In this document: piece by piece, positions 9,900 through 18,262 of the stretch | Position numbering within the stretch: position 1 is the stretch's first letter | Layout: every line of letters starts with the position of its first letter | NCBI GenBank assembly: GCA_964530445.1 | Contig: CAZHBJ010000004.1 | Coordinates: 1 to 57,595 of the forward strand | Origin: FEN-1297 sp964530445 | Lineage (GTDB): Bacteria > Bacteroidota > Ignavibacteria > Ignavibacteriales > Ignavibacteriaceae | DNA: 57,595 bases | Reading direction: 5' to 3' | Translations under genes and position numbers: made by a program | The notes under the pieces: generated by a model | Told to the model about the DNA's origin: nothing | What the model saw: the letters and a program-made list of their open reading frames with translations, nothing else | Database searches by the model: none

Positions 9900-10310
9900 A
9901 TGGATTGCCCTGTCTGTAAACATCCGCTTATTATTTTAGAATTAAATAATGTGGAAATAGATCACTGTACACAATGCGACGGCATTTGGCTTGACGGTGA
10001 TGAATTGGAAATTTTATTGGAAGACTCGGAAAAGAAGCACGAATTATTGTCATCATTTACTGTTGATAAGTCGAATTCTGAGAGACCGTTAAAATGCCCG
10101 ATTTGCAGAAAAAAGATGGATAAGATTTTATGCGGTGATGATCAAAGCGTTTTGATTGATAGATGTAAAAATCATCACGGACTTTGGTTCGATAGGGGCG
10201 AACTTGAAAGTCTGCTTGAAATGGGAAGTTTTGATAAAAATAATAAAGTATTGGATTTAATCAGAGATATGTTCGGACATAAATTAAACACAAATAAAAC
10301 CGGAGAGTAA
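9900..10310 (+). CDS. Zinc-ribbon protein with two TFIIB-type zinc fingers
   Basis: Small cytosolic protein of 136 residues made of two tandem zf-TFIIB-type domains. The first has CPVC near residue 3 and CTQC about 20 residues later, followed by the typical GIWLDGDELE. The second has CPIC and the variant CKNHHGLWFDRGELE, where His replaces the last Cys. Proteins of this family have no well-established function and are presumed to bind nucleic acid or protein. It lies one base upstream of the lemA-like start and so is probably co-transcribed with LemA and the M48 protease. Confidence 0.85.
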   Translation: MDCPVCKHPLIILELNNVEIDHCTQCDGIWLDGDELEILLEDSEKKHELLSSFTVDKSNSERPLKCPICRKKMDKILCGDDQSVLIDRCKNHHGLWFDRGELESLLEMGSFDKNNKVLDLIRDMFGHKLNTNKTGE

Positions 10311-10311
10311 A

Positions 10312-10869
10312 ATGGTTTTTTTAATAATAGTTATTGTTCTTATTGTCTTTTTTGTACTCATGTTTGTTTCGATGTACAATTCTCTAATAAAATTAAGAAA
10401 CCAGGTTAAAAATGCTTGGTCTCAAATAGATGTACAATTAAAAAGAAGACATGACCTTATTCCTAATCTGATTGAAACCGTTAAGGGGTATATGACCCAT
10501 GAACGCGATACATTGGAAAATATAACTAAAGCAAGAAGTCAGGCAATGAATGCTTCCGGCGTAGCCGATAAGGCAAAAGCCGAAGGCGAATTGAGCGGTG
10601 CTATGAGCAAATTTTTCCTGGTTGTAGAGAATTATCCCGATTTAAAAGCAAATCAAAACTTTTTAGCTCTGCAGGAAGAATTAACTTCAACAGAAAACAA
10701 AATTTCTTTTTCCCGTCAAAATTATAATGATCAAGTGCTCTTTTATAATAATAAAATCCAGATGTTTCCTACAAACATAATGGCAGGCATGTTTAATTTT
10801 AAAGATGAACAATTCTTCCAGGTTGAAGACAAAGCAGATAGAGAAGTACCGAAAGTAAGCTTTAAGTAA
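10312..10869 (+). CDS. lemA: LemA family membrane protein
   Basis: LemA-family protein of 185 residues. One N-terminal membrane segment (about residues 1–22) is followed by the family signature YNSLIKLRNQVKNAWSQIDV, RRHDLIPNLIETVKGY and the C-terminal FSRQNYNDQVLFYNNKIQMF. These proteins form a helical bundle exposed from the membrane; their biochemical role is not settled. GGAGAG just upstream of the ATG overlaps the end of the preceding gene. Pairing with an HtpX-type M48 protease downstream is a common arrangement and suggests a membrane stress or quality-control role. Confidence 0.93.
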   Translation: MVFLIIVIVLIVFFVLMFVSMYNSLIKLRNQVKNAWSQIDVQLKRRHDLIPNLIETVKGYMTHERDTLENITKARSQAMNASGVADKAKAEGELSGAMSKFFLVVENYPDLKANQNFLALQEELTSTENKISFSRQNYNDQVLFYNNKIQMFPTNIMAGMFNFKDEQFFQVEDKADREVPKVSFK

Positions 10870-10912
10870 AATTGATTAATAATTGTTTGTGAAAAATTGT
10901 ATAGAGTAAATT

Positions 10913-12178
10913 ATGTGGGAATTAATTCAGGCGAATAAACGAAAATCTATGGTTCTTTTTGCCGCTATGGGTGTGGCTCTGGTACTTCTTGGTTATTTAA
11001 TCGGAAGTTATTTTATTCCTTACGGAGGCGGATTCTACGGTATTATAGCTGCTCTCTTTATCTGGTTCATTTTATCGTTGGTCAGCTATTTTGCAGGCAG
11101 TCCGATTTTACTTTCTGTAAGCGGAGCTAAGGAAGTTACACCGGAAGTTCATCAGCAGCTTTTTAATGTTGTTGAAGAGATGCAGATTGCAGCTAATCTT
11201 CCTAAAATGCCGAAAGTTTATATTATAAATGAAGCAGCGCCTAATGCTTTTGCAACCGGAATAAAACCTGAAAATAGTGCTGTTACCGTAACGGCAGGAT
11301 TATTATCGAGATTAAATAGGGATGAACTGCAGGGTGTAATAGCTCATGAAATGTCGCATATTGTCAATCGTGATATACTTTTAATGACATTTGCCGGAAT
11401 TATGCTTGGAAGTATTGTTTTAATTTCCGAAATATTTTTAAAGGGATTGTGGTTTTCTTCGGGATCAACAGGCCGGTACAAATCAAATTCATCATCCGGA
11501 GGAGGACAATTACAATTAGTTATTATGGTGGTTGCAATTATATTTGCTATTCTTGCCCCGATTCTTGCACAGCTTCTCTATTTTGCAATTTCAAGAAGGC
11601 GCGAATATTTAGCTGATGCCAACGGTGCAAGATTAACTAGATATCCTGAAGGTTTAGCTTCAGCTCTTGAAAAAATATCATCTACGGATTTGGATTTGAA
11701 AGCTGCCAATAAAGTTACGGCTCCGATGTACATTGTAAATCCCCTAAAGAAAAAAGGAATGAAGTTGTCCGATATGACGAGTACCCATCCGCCAACATCG
11801 GAAAGAATTAAAATTTTAAGAAGTATGTCCGGCGGGGCAAATTATATGCAATACCAGCAAGCATACAATATGGTTAAAGGTAAAGCATCAACCTTAATAC
11901 CGCCGTCCGGTTTAAAAGACAATACACAAGTTAATATAAAACAACCTTCTACAGAACAGCCCGGAATTGATAAAGTAAAAGCCAGAAGGTCTTTGGGTGA
12001 TATTATGATGACGGTTAATAAATATGCTTTTATAACCTGTGCTTGCGGTTTAAAAATGAAGATCCCTCCGGACTATAAAAAGTCTGAAGTTGTATGTCCT
12101 AAATGCGGCAGAAAAAATAAAATTCCATTAGAAGATATAGCAGCAATTGCATCAGCTGCAAAAGGAATTAACGTATAA
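10913..12178 (+). CDS. htpX: M48 (HtpX-like) membrane zinc protease with C-terminal zinc ribbon
   Basis: Predicted inner-membrane zinc endopeptidase. Two membrane segments near the N-terminus (about 15–60) precede the catalytic domain with H145-E146-x-x-H149 (AHEMSHIVNRD). A further hydrophobic hairpin (about 155–230) and the third zinc ligand in RRREYLADANGA follow. It is longer than ordinary HtpX (about 290 residues). After a linker rich in Pro, Lys and Gln, the last 60 residues carry CACGLKMKIP and CPKCGRKNKIP, a four-cysteine zinc-ribbon-like module. It is the third gene of the zinc-ribbon/lemA operon. The symbol reflects family membership only. Confidence 0.88.
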   Translation: MWELIQANKRKSMVLFAAMGVALVLLGYLIGSYFIPYGGGFYGIIAALFIWFILSLVSYFAGSPILLSVSGAKEVTPEVHQQLFNVVEEMQIAANLPKMPKVYIINEAAPNAFATGIKPENSAVTVTAGLLSRLNRDELQGVIAHEMSHIVNRDILLMTFAGIMLGSIVLISEIFLKGLWFSSGSTGRYKSNSSSGGGQLQLVIMVVAIIFAILAPILAQLLYFAISRRREYLADANGARLTRYPEGLASALEKISSTDLDLKAANKVTAPMYIVNPLKKKGMKLSDMTSTHPPTSERIKILRSMSGGANYMQYQQAYNMVKGKASTLIPPSGLKDNTQVNIKQPSTEQPGIDKVKARRSLGDIMMTVNKYAFITCACGLKMKIPPDYKKSEVVCPKCGRKNKIPLEDIAAIASAAKGINV

Positions 12179-12260
12179 AATAATATTGCTTTCAAAATAA
12201 GATAATAATGTTATTTAATTTTGTATCCAATCTAAAAAGGTATTTTAATCATAATCTAAA

Positions 12261-12695
12261 TTAAAAAGTGTATGAAGGCGGCCTTGTAGATTTAGAATTT
12301 GCAATTTCCGGTTTAGTCCTGAATATTGTAAGAACTTTTTCAATTGTAGAATAAAGATGCTTTTTTTGAATCGGCTTTAATAAATGTAAGTGTTCAAGCC
12401 TGGTTTTAGTTTCAGTAATTAGATGTTCGTTTAGGGGGGTAGTTAAAAATATAATAGGCAGATTAGTTTTATAAGATATTATATCTGCCGCTTCAATTCC
12501 TGTTAGTGATCCGCTTAATTGGATATCCATTAATATCAAATCCGGTTTGTCCGTTTCGACTTTAGTAATAGCTTCCAATGCGGTGCTAACCAGTGATGTT
12601 ACTTCATAGCTCTCCTCTTCAAGTTTTTGTTTTATGTCCATTGCTATGAGAAGCTCGTCTTCCGCAATAAGAATTTTTGCTTTGCTTTCTTTCAT
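12261..12695 (-). CDS. Stand-alone response regulator receiver protein
   Basis: A receiver domain of 144 residues with no output domain. It shows the acidic pocket (IAEDELL), phospho-acceptor Asp in LILMDIQL, a Thr in FLTTP and the conserved Lys in HLLKPIQKK. The LSGSLTGIEAA stretch is typical of receivers paired with PAS/HisKA_2-type kinases in Bacteroidota relatives. The C-terminal 20 residues look disordered. AAGGAG is well placed before the ATG. No kinase is adjacent; the hybrid kinase at 2552–4909 is the only other two-component protein in the window, and no link between them can be shown. Confidence 0.88.
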   Translation of the reverse strand: MKESKAKILIAEDELLIAMDIKQKLEEESYEVTSLVSTALEAITKVETDKPDLILMDIQLSGSLTGIEAADIISYKTNLPIIFLTTPLNEHLITETKTRLEHLHLLKPIQKKHLYSTIEKVLTIFRTKPEIANSKSTRPPSYTF

Positions 12696-13045
12696 AACAT
12701 TCTCCTTAAATGATGATTTTAATACCTACATTAGTGAGTAATATCCTCTTGTGAAATTTTAGTTCTTCACATTAAATATTTTAATTAACAATTAGTATCT
12801 GATAAAAATATACAAGAACGTGAGTAAATAACGGTAAGTTCTGTTGACAATTTGTAAGAGTAATTACTGCTAAGCAAAAATCACTTTATTGAAGATTTTG
12901 TATTTTTAACCTAATAAAGAAGTTTCCTAAAAGCAATTAAAAAATTATTATATTTTTCTAGTGTGATTTATGCAAAAAATTGCCCTAATTAGAGGAAACA
13001 ATATATAAAGACGCAAAGAGTTTAGGAGGAGAAAATCTTACTAAT
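12696..13045. other. Intergenic region, 350 bases
   Basis: AT-rich spacer between two minus-strand genes. A purine-rich AGGAGGA occurs at 13024–13030 on the plus strand, but the only ORF after it runs antisense through the permease gene and has low-complexity shadow composition. No RNA gene or clear terminator was recognised. Confidence 0.4.
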
Positions 13046-14368
13046 TTAAATGATAAGCGCCAAAACAGCGAAAATATCTATAATAATAAGCATTAAAGAA
13101 ACTTCTTCTTTTTTCCCGATAACAATCTTAATTACCGACCAGCTTAAGAATCCCCAAATAATTCCTTGTGTAATTGAATATGTAAACGGGATTAAAATAA
13201 TAGCAAAAAATGCCGGAATAGCATCATCCAAAATAGACCAGTTTATTTTTAACACGGGCTTCATCATAAATACTCCGACTAAAATTAAAGCAGGTGCAGT
13301 TGCTATTTCCGGGATGACAGATAATATCGGTGAAATGAACATAAATGGTAAAAATAATATTCCTGCAGTAACTGCAGTTAACCCAGTCCTTCCTCCTTCT
13401 TCAATTCCTGTTGCTGATTCAATGTAAGCTGTGCCGGCACTTGTTCCCAGCAAACCTGAAATTGTTGTAGAAAAAGCATCTACAATTAATGATTCTTTTA
13501 CATACCTAGGTTCACCGTCAGGGTCTATTAAGTTTGCAGCTTCTGCTACGCCTACAAACGTTGAAAGACTGTCAAACATATCGGTAAATAGAAAAGCAAA
13601 TGTTATGGGCCAGATAGCAAATTTTAACGATCCGATCAAATCCATCTTAAATATTAAACTAAAATCGGGTAAGGCAACTAATCCTTTCCATGTAACTAAA
13701 GTAGGAATCCCAAAATTTATTGCGGAAGCATCTCCATAAATCCTGCCGATTGGAATTGCAAGTATCGTAGTAATTAAGATTCCAATTATCAACGCCCCTT
13801 TTATTTTTTTGATGATTAATATTGCAGTAATTAGTAAACCTATAATGAAAGTAACAGTAATAGAATTAATTTGTCCCAGTTTTACTAAAGTAGAAGGATT
13901 GGCTATTATAAATTTTGCGTTAGAAAATCCTATTAGTGAAATAAACAAACCAATGCCGGCGGAAACCGCATACCTGATCTGTTTAGGAATTGCTTTTACA
14001 ATATAAGTTCTTACGTTGAATATTGATAGAATTAAAAATACAATACCTGCCCAGAAAACCGAACCCAATGCGGTCTCCCATTTTACACCCATTCCTAAAA
14101 CAACAGAAAAGGTAAAGAAGGCATTTAATCCCATACCAGGAGCAACCAGAATCGGATTTCTGGCATATATTCCCATTGCAATTGTACTGAATGCGGAGAC
14201 AAGAATTGTGGCTGTTAAAATACCGTTAAAAGGCATCCCCGTTTTGCTAATAATAGAGGGATTAACAACAATTATATACATAGCTGCTAAAAAAGTTGTA
14301 ATCCCCGCAAGTATTTCGGTTTTTAAATCCGAATTATTTTCTTTTAACTTGAAATATTTTTCAATCAC
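13046..14368 (-). CDS. AzgA/PbuG-type purine (hypoxanthine/guanine/adenine) permease
   Basis: Polytopic inner-membrane transporter of 440 residues with about 12–14 hydrophobic segments, predicted to import purine bases by proton symport. Family hallmarks are the N-terminal ILAGITTFLAAMYIIVVNP, the APGMGLNAFF motif and the GTSAGTAYIESATGIEEGGR block, which is characteristic of the AzgA/PbuG branch of the NCS2 superfamily. The start codon is GTG (14368) with no obvious ribosome binding site. It follows the ABC-2 exporter pair on the same strand by only 38 bases and could be read through from it. The exact base specificity cannot be read from sequence. Confidence 0.9.
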   Translation of the reverse strand: MIEKYFKLKENNSDLKTEILAGITTFLAAMYIIVVNPSIISKTGMPFNGILTATILVSAFSTIAMGIYARNPILVAPGMGLNAFFTFSVVLGMGVKWETALGSVFWAGIVFLILSIFNVRTYIVKAIPKQIRYAVSAGIGLFISLIGFSNAKFIIANPSTLVKLGQINSITVTFIIGLLITAILIIKKIKGALIIGILITTILAIPIGRIYGDASAINFGIPTLVTWKGLVALPDFSLIFKMDLIGSLKFAIWPITFAFLFTDMFDSLSTFVGVAEAANLIDPDGEPRYVKESLIVDAFSTTISGLLGTSAGTAYIESATGIEEGGRTGLTAVTAGILFLPFMFISPILSVIPEIATAPALILVGVFMMKPVLKINWSILDDAIPAFFAIILIPFTYSITQGIIWGFLSWSVIKIVIGKKEEVSLMLIIIDIFAVLALII

Positions 14369-14406
14369 TATAAATTCAAAATCTTAAAGTCTATTCTGAA
14401 TTATGA

Positions 14407-15672
14407 TTAGTTATATTTAAGCCATTTTACAACTTCGGACCATTTCGGTTTTTTACCTGTCATTAAAATCCCGACTTTATATACCTTCCCGGCAATAGGA
14501 AATATAGCCAACATTGTAAGGATACTTACAATGACAGAAATTATTATTTGAGCTACAGGCACTTCCGTAATAGCAATTCTTGCCGGCATTACAATTATTG
14601 AAGCGAACGGAAACATTGATGCTACGGTTGCAATTGTGTTTTCAGGATTGTTTGTGAGTGAAATTGCTATAAAGAACGGAATCATTATCAATATCATGAT
14701 AGGCCAAACACCTGATTGAGCGTCTTGATCATTATCGAAAATAGCTCCTACGGAAGCAAACAAGCCCAAAAAAGTAATTAATCCAACAAAAAAATAAAAC
14801 AACACAAATAAAATGTTTCCCATTGTTAGAGAAAGGGTTAATTCTTCAGGAAGAACAAACCAGGAAGTAGATATTAGAAGCATTAGAGGAAGCAGCCAAA
14901 TAAACATTTGAATAAGACCGGTAATACTATTGCCCAGGATTTTACCTACCATTAACTCAGTGCTGCTTGCAGAAGACAAGAGAATTTCTACAATTCTATT
15001 AATTTTTTCCTGAACTACAGATCTCATAACCATTGTACCAATAAATAACAAACTGAAATACAATAAGAAAGTAAAAAGAAAAGAAGCAATCATATTGCCG
15101 TATCCCGCTTTTTGTATTTCTTTATCTGAAGAAACTTTAAACCCGTTGATATCAACATTCCTCCTGGCAAAATTTATTTGATGGCCGGTAAGGTTTTGAC
15201 CTTTGAAAAATATATCAATCAAGGCTTTATTAATAGGTTGTCTTATTTTATTAAATAAAGATGAATTATTCGGGTTCTTGGAATAATATTCAATCTCTTT
15301 ATCTTGTAAGGACGAGTCGGGGATAAAAACTATACCCGTCAAGTTTTCTTTCAACAGCTTTTCTTTTGAGGAACCCAGGAAAGATTCAAATTCAGATTTA
15401 CTTTTTGTTGAGAATGAAACTTTTAAATTTCCTTCCTTTATATCATTATTTTCGGTAAATGCAGATTCAATTGCCGATGTTAATTGAGGTGATTGAGATA
15501 TTATATCAATATTAAATTTTGTGTTTCCGCCCAATGAATTTATTAGAGTACCGGACCCTAATGCAAAGAACATAAAAACAGGAATCAGCAAAGTCATCAA
15601 AATAAAAGTTTTACTGAAAAGTTTTTCTCTTAATTCTCTTTTGATAATAGCAATCGTTCTTTTGTTAAACAT
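14407..15672 (-). CDS. ABC-2 type exporter permease (NatB-like)
   Basis: Membrane component of an ABC exporter, 421 residues. A first membrane segment near residues 23–45 is followed by a large extracytoplasmic domain (about 50–190) and then five or six membrane segments. This layout matches the ABC-2/NatB family, including the VVQEKINRIVEILLSSASSTELMVGKILG motif region before the second segment. GGAGG, inside the 3' end of the ATPase gene, lies 7 bases before the ATG, so the two are translationally linked. The substrate is unknown; NatAB-type systems have been linked to sodium or drug export. Confidence 0.88.
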   Translation of the reverse strand: MFNKRTIAIIKRELREKLFSKTFILMTLLIPVFMFFALGSGTLINSLGGNTKFNIDIISQSPQLTSAIESAFTENNDIKEGNLKVSFSTKSKSEFESFLGSSKEKLLKENLTGIVFIPDSSLQDKEIEYYSKNPNNSSLFNKIRQPINKALIDIFFKGQNLTGHQINFARRNVDINGFKVSSDKEIQKAGYGNMIASFLFTFLLYFSLLFIGTMVMRSVVQEKINRIVEILLSSASSTELMVGKILGNSITGLIQMFIWLLPLMLLISTSWFVLPEELTLSLTMGNILFVLFYFFVGLITFLGLFASVGAIFDNDQDAQSGVWPIMILIMIPFFIAISLTNNPENTIATVASMFPFASIIVMPARIAITEVPVAQIIISVIVSILTMLAIFPIAGKVYKVGILMTGKKPKWSEVVKWLKYN

Positions 15673-15673
15673 T

Positions 15674-16597
15674 TTATGCCTCCGCTTTCATATTGTTGGA
15701 ATTGTTACCGGCTAATTCAACAAAAATTTCGTGAAGAGAAATTTCATTTGCATTGAATTTATTTACCGTTATGTTGTTTTCAACAAGCAGTTTTAGTACC
15801 TGTTGAATTTGCGAGGCATCTTTTACTCTTATTCCTGTCTGGTTTCCAAAATCTTCAACTTTTTCAATAAAATCATATTTATTTAAGAATGAAACATCAC
15901 CGGAATGGTTTAAACTAATATTATTTTTTGCATGCTTCTTTTTAATTTCTTTTAATTCTCCGTTTAAGATAATTTTACCGTGATCAATCATTGCAATTTG
16001 ATCACACATCTTTTCTGCAAAATCCATTAAGTGTGTCGAAAAAATAATAACCTTTCCTTTAGATTTTAACTCAACAATTATTTCTCTTAAAAGATCCGTA
16101 TTGATTGGATCGAGCCCGGAAAAAGGTTCATCAAGTATTATGAATTCCGGTTCATGAAGTATGGTAGTAATAAATTGTATTTTCTGCTGGTTCCCTTTTG
16201 ACAGATCTTCAATTTTTGAATTTTTCCTGTCGGTTAATTGAAATCTTTTAAGGTACTCATTTGCTTTTCGTTCAACTTCTCTTCCGGTTTTCCCTTTTAA
16301 TTCGGCAAAGAACAATAAAGTTTCCATTACCTTCATTTTTTTATAAAGTCCTCTTTCTTCCGGAAGGTAACCGACTTTATCTCTGAACTCTTGACCTATT
16401 TTACTACCTCTTAAAATAACTTCGCCCGATTCCGGGATATAAATATTCATCATCATCCTGATTGTAGTTGTTTTGCCGGCGCCGTTTCTTCCGATAAGTC
16501 CGAACACCGATCCTTCAGGTATCGAAAAGGAAACATCATCAACAGCGTGTATACTGCCGAATGTTTTAACAAGATTGTGAACTTCTAATGCATTCAT
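15674..16597 (-). CDS. ABC transporter ATP-binding protein (NatA-like)
   Basis: ATPase subunit that drives the adjacent ABC-2 permease. The Walker A motif is GRNGAGKTT, the signature is LSKGNQQK, Walker B is FIILDEPFSGLDP, and the switch His is in FSTHLMDFAE. After about residue 215 a C-terminal extension of roughly 90 residues occurs, as in DUF4162-containing exporter ATPases. It ends one base before the permease start, which is strong evidence for one operon. Confidence 0.92.
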   Translation of the reverse strand: MNALEVHNLVKTFGSIHAVDDVSFSIPEGSVFGLIGRNGAGKTTTIRMMMNIYIPESGEVILRGSKIGQEFRDKVGYLPEERGLYKKMKVMETLLFFAELKGKTGREVERKANEYLKRFQLTDRKNSKIEDLSKGNQQKIQFITTILHEPEFIILDEPFSGLDPINTDLLREIIVELKSKGKVIIFSTHLMDFAEKMCDQIAMIDHGKIILNGELKEIKKKHAKNNISLNHSGDVSFLNKYDFIEKVEDFGNQTGIRVKDASQIQQVLKLLVENNITVNKFNANEISLHEIFVELAGNNSNNMKAEA

Positions 16598-16853
16598 AAT
16601 AAATCTCTTTTAATTTCCTTAATTGTTTGAATTAAAAAATGGATGTAAAATCGAAATGAAAAATAAACTATCTTAGTTACAATATAAACTTATTTTTCAA
16701 ACTTTTTAATAATTTGTTCTAAAATTATGATGAACGGTTTGTACTAAATCTAAATTTTAATTGAAATAATTTTAATAAAGTTAAGCGTGAATTATTTATA
16801 TTAATAGTTAATAAAAATTTTATCGTAGAGTCTAAAAATATAAAGAAGATATA

Positions 16854-17201
16854 ATGATAAAAGAAATTGCAGTCATGCATATAGAAAATGAAATCTCATT
16901 AGCTAAGAGAGCCCTTGTTGAAGAGAATACAGGGAAAGCAAGAGTTTGTGCTAGAAGAGCTGCAGGCATAGCAATATCTTACTGGCTGGAATCGCATCCC
17001 GAAATAAATTGGGGGGAATCTGCAATAAGTTTATTGAATAATCTAAAAGTAAATAAACTGATGCCCGATAAAATAAGGGAAGCAGCTGTAAGACTTACAA
17101 CCTCAGTTAAAAACAAAAGCTCAAAGGAATTTACTGAAGACCCGCTGCAAGATTCCGGCATAATTATCAAATATTTTATCAAAAATTATACGAGTAAATA
17201 A
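16854..17201 (+). CDS. Small all-helical protein, possibly HEPN-like, upstream of a Crp/Fnr regulator
   Basis: Not confidently recognised. It encodes 115 residues predicted to be almost entirely helical, with ENTGKARVCARRAAGIAISYWL as the most distinctive stretch, split by no membrane segment. The pattern of an early helix with Ala/Arg repeats followed by SAISLLNNL resembles small HEPN-type helical bundles, but the catalytic RxxxxH of HEPN nucleases is not evident. AAGAAG precedes the ATG. Its stop is one base before the TTG start of the Crp/Fnr gene, so the two are likely co-transcribed and may work together. Function is unknown. Confidence 0.7.
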   Translation: MIKEIAVMHIENEISLAKRALVEENTGKARVCARRAAGIAISYWLESHPEINWGESAISLLNNLKVNKLMPDKIREAAVRLTTSVKNKSSKEFTEDPLQDSGIIIKYFIKNYTSK

Positions 17202-17202
17202 A

Positions 17203-17883
17203 TTGGAAAATGAAAGACTGCTAAAATTAGCTGAAAATGATCTGAAATTTTTAGAAGATAACGAATCTGAAATTAGGCAAGAATTTCAAAAGTATGCAAT
17301 TAAAAAAACAATATCTAAGGGTGAGTTTATTTCCCTTGAAGGGGATAGCTGCAATTATATGGCTATTGTGTTGTCGGGAAGAGTACGGGTTTATAAAGTA
17401 AGTGAAACCGGAAAAGAAATTACACTTTATCATCTTGAAAGAGGTGAGGGGTGCATTTTAACCGCTTCATGCATATTAAGCAAAAAGAATTTTCCGGCTA
17501 TCTCAATTGCCGACGAGAATGTTGAGGTCTTAATTATTCCTTCAAACGTTTTTAGATATTGGATGGAAAAATTCGAATCATGGAGAAATTATATATTTGA
17601 ACTTTTGTCAAAGAGATTGGCTCTTGTTATTTCGGTTGTGGAAGAAGTTGCATTTAAACGGATGGACACGAGAATCGCGGAATTCTTACTTGCCAATCAG
17701 TTTTCGGATAGTATTCAATTGAAACTAACTCATCATCAAATTGCTGATGAACTCGGCACATCACGCGAAGTTGTAAGCAGAATTTTAAAGGATATGGAAA
17801 ATGAGGGAATAATAACTCTTTCTAGAGGGGCAATAAAAATTAAAGATGCAGATGCACTCAATAAAAAAGCAAAAAACCTTTAG
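17203..17883 (+). CDS. Crp/Fnr family transcriptional regulator
   Basis: DNA-binding regulator of 226 residues. The N-terminal cyclic-nucleotide-binding fold (about 20–140) includes the GRVRVYKVSETGKEITLYHLERGEGC block. A long dimerisation helix leads into a Crp-type winged helix, with LTHHQIADELGTSREVVSRILKDME as its recognition unit. There is no N-terminal Fnr cysteine cluster; cysteines at GEGC and TASC lie in the sensor domain and are shared by a subgroup often found beside DUF2892 or rhodanese genes. The start is a TTG one base after the preceding stop; no ATG fits the fold. The DUF2892 gene follows. Confidence 0.9.
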   Translation: MENERLLKLAENDLKFLEDNESEIRQEFQKYAIKKTISKGEFISLEGDSCNYMAIVLSGRVRVYKVSETGKEITLYHLERGEGCILTASCILSKKNFPAISIADENVEVLIIPSNVFRYWMEKFESWRNYIFELLSKRLALVISVVEEVAFKRMDTRIAEFLLANQFSDSIQLKLTHHQIADELGTSREVVSRILKDMENEGIITLSRGAIKIKDADALNKKAKNL

Positions 17884-17990
17884 TTATGTAACATTGTCAC
17901 TGAATACTTCGAAACTTTTCTTTTAATTTAGTATCAAATAATTAGTACGTTTTAATGATTATTGAAAATTAAAATTAGAAGGAGTTAAAA

Positions 17991-18188
17991 ATGAAGAAGA
18001 ACGTAGGAAGTGCAGATAAGGTATTTCGGGTTATTTTAGGTGTTGCTGTGATTCTGTTGGGTATAATATTCAAAAGCTGGTGGGGACTAATCGGTATTAT
18101 CCCATTGTTTACGGGGATAGTTAATGTATGCCCCTTGTATTCGGTATTAGGGTTATCAACTATGAAGAAAACCCCTGCCGCTAAATAA
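17991..18188 (+). CDS. DUF2892 (YgaP-type) small membrane protein
   Basis: A 65-residue inner-membrane protein. The N-terminal MKKNVGSADKVFRVILG and the two hydrophobic segments ending in NVCPLYSVLG are the DUF2892 signature. A strong GAAGGAG lies 6 bases before the ATG. In other bacteria this domain is fused to or neighbours rhodanese domains and Crp-type regulators, implying sulfur or redox stress, but no function is proven for the stand-alone form. Transcription ends at the hairpin about 28 bases downstream. Confidence 0.92.
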   Translation: MKKNVGSADKVFRVILGVAVILLGIIFKSWWGLIGIIPLFTGIVNVCPLYSVLGLSTMKKTPAAK

Positions 18189-18215
18189 AATTAGATTATC
18201 TTAATTTTAAATAAG

Positions 18216-18245
18216 AAAAGCCGCAATAAATGCGGCTTTTATTTT
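18216..18245. terminator. Bidirectional rho-independent terminator
   Basis: A perfect 10-bp stem, AAAAGCCGCA at 18216–18225 and TGCGGCTTTT at 18231–18240, with a 5-base loop. T-rich runs occur on both strands. It lies between the convergent DUF2892 gene and the lipoprotein cytochrome gene and should stop both transcripts. Confidence 0.9.
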
Positions 18246-18262
18246 AAATATCATATCAAATT

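Noticed and set aside
13050..14387. Series of plus-strand ORFs of up to 125 residues, opposite the purine permease, with AGGAGGA upstream at 13024
   Set aside because: They run antisense to a clear transporter gene, are split by stops, and have the Ile/Asn/Pro-rich composition expected from the reverse strand of membrane-protein codons.
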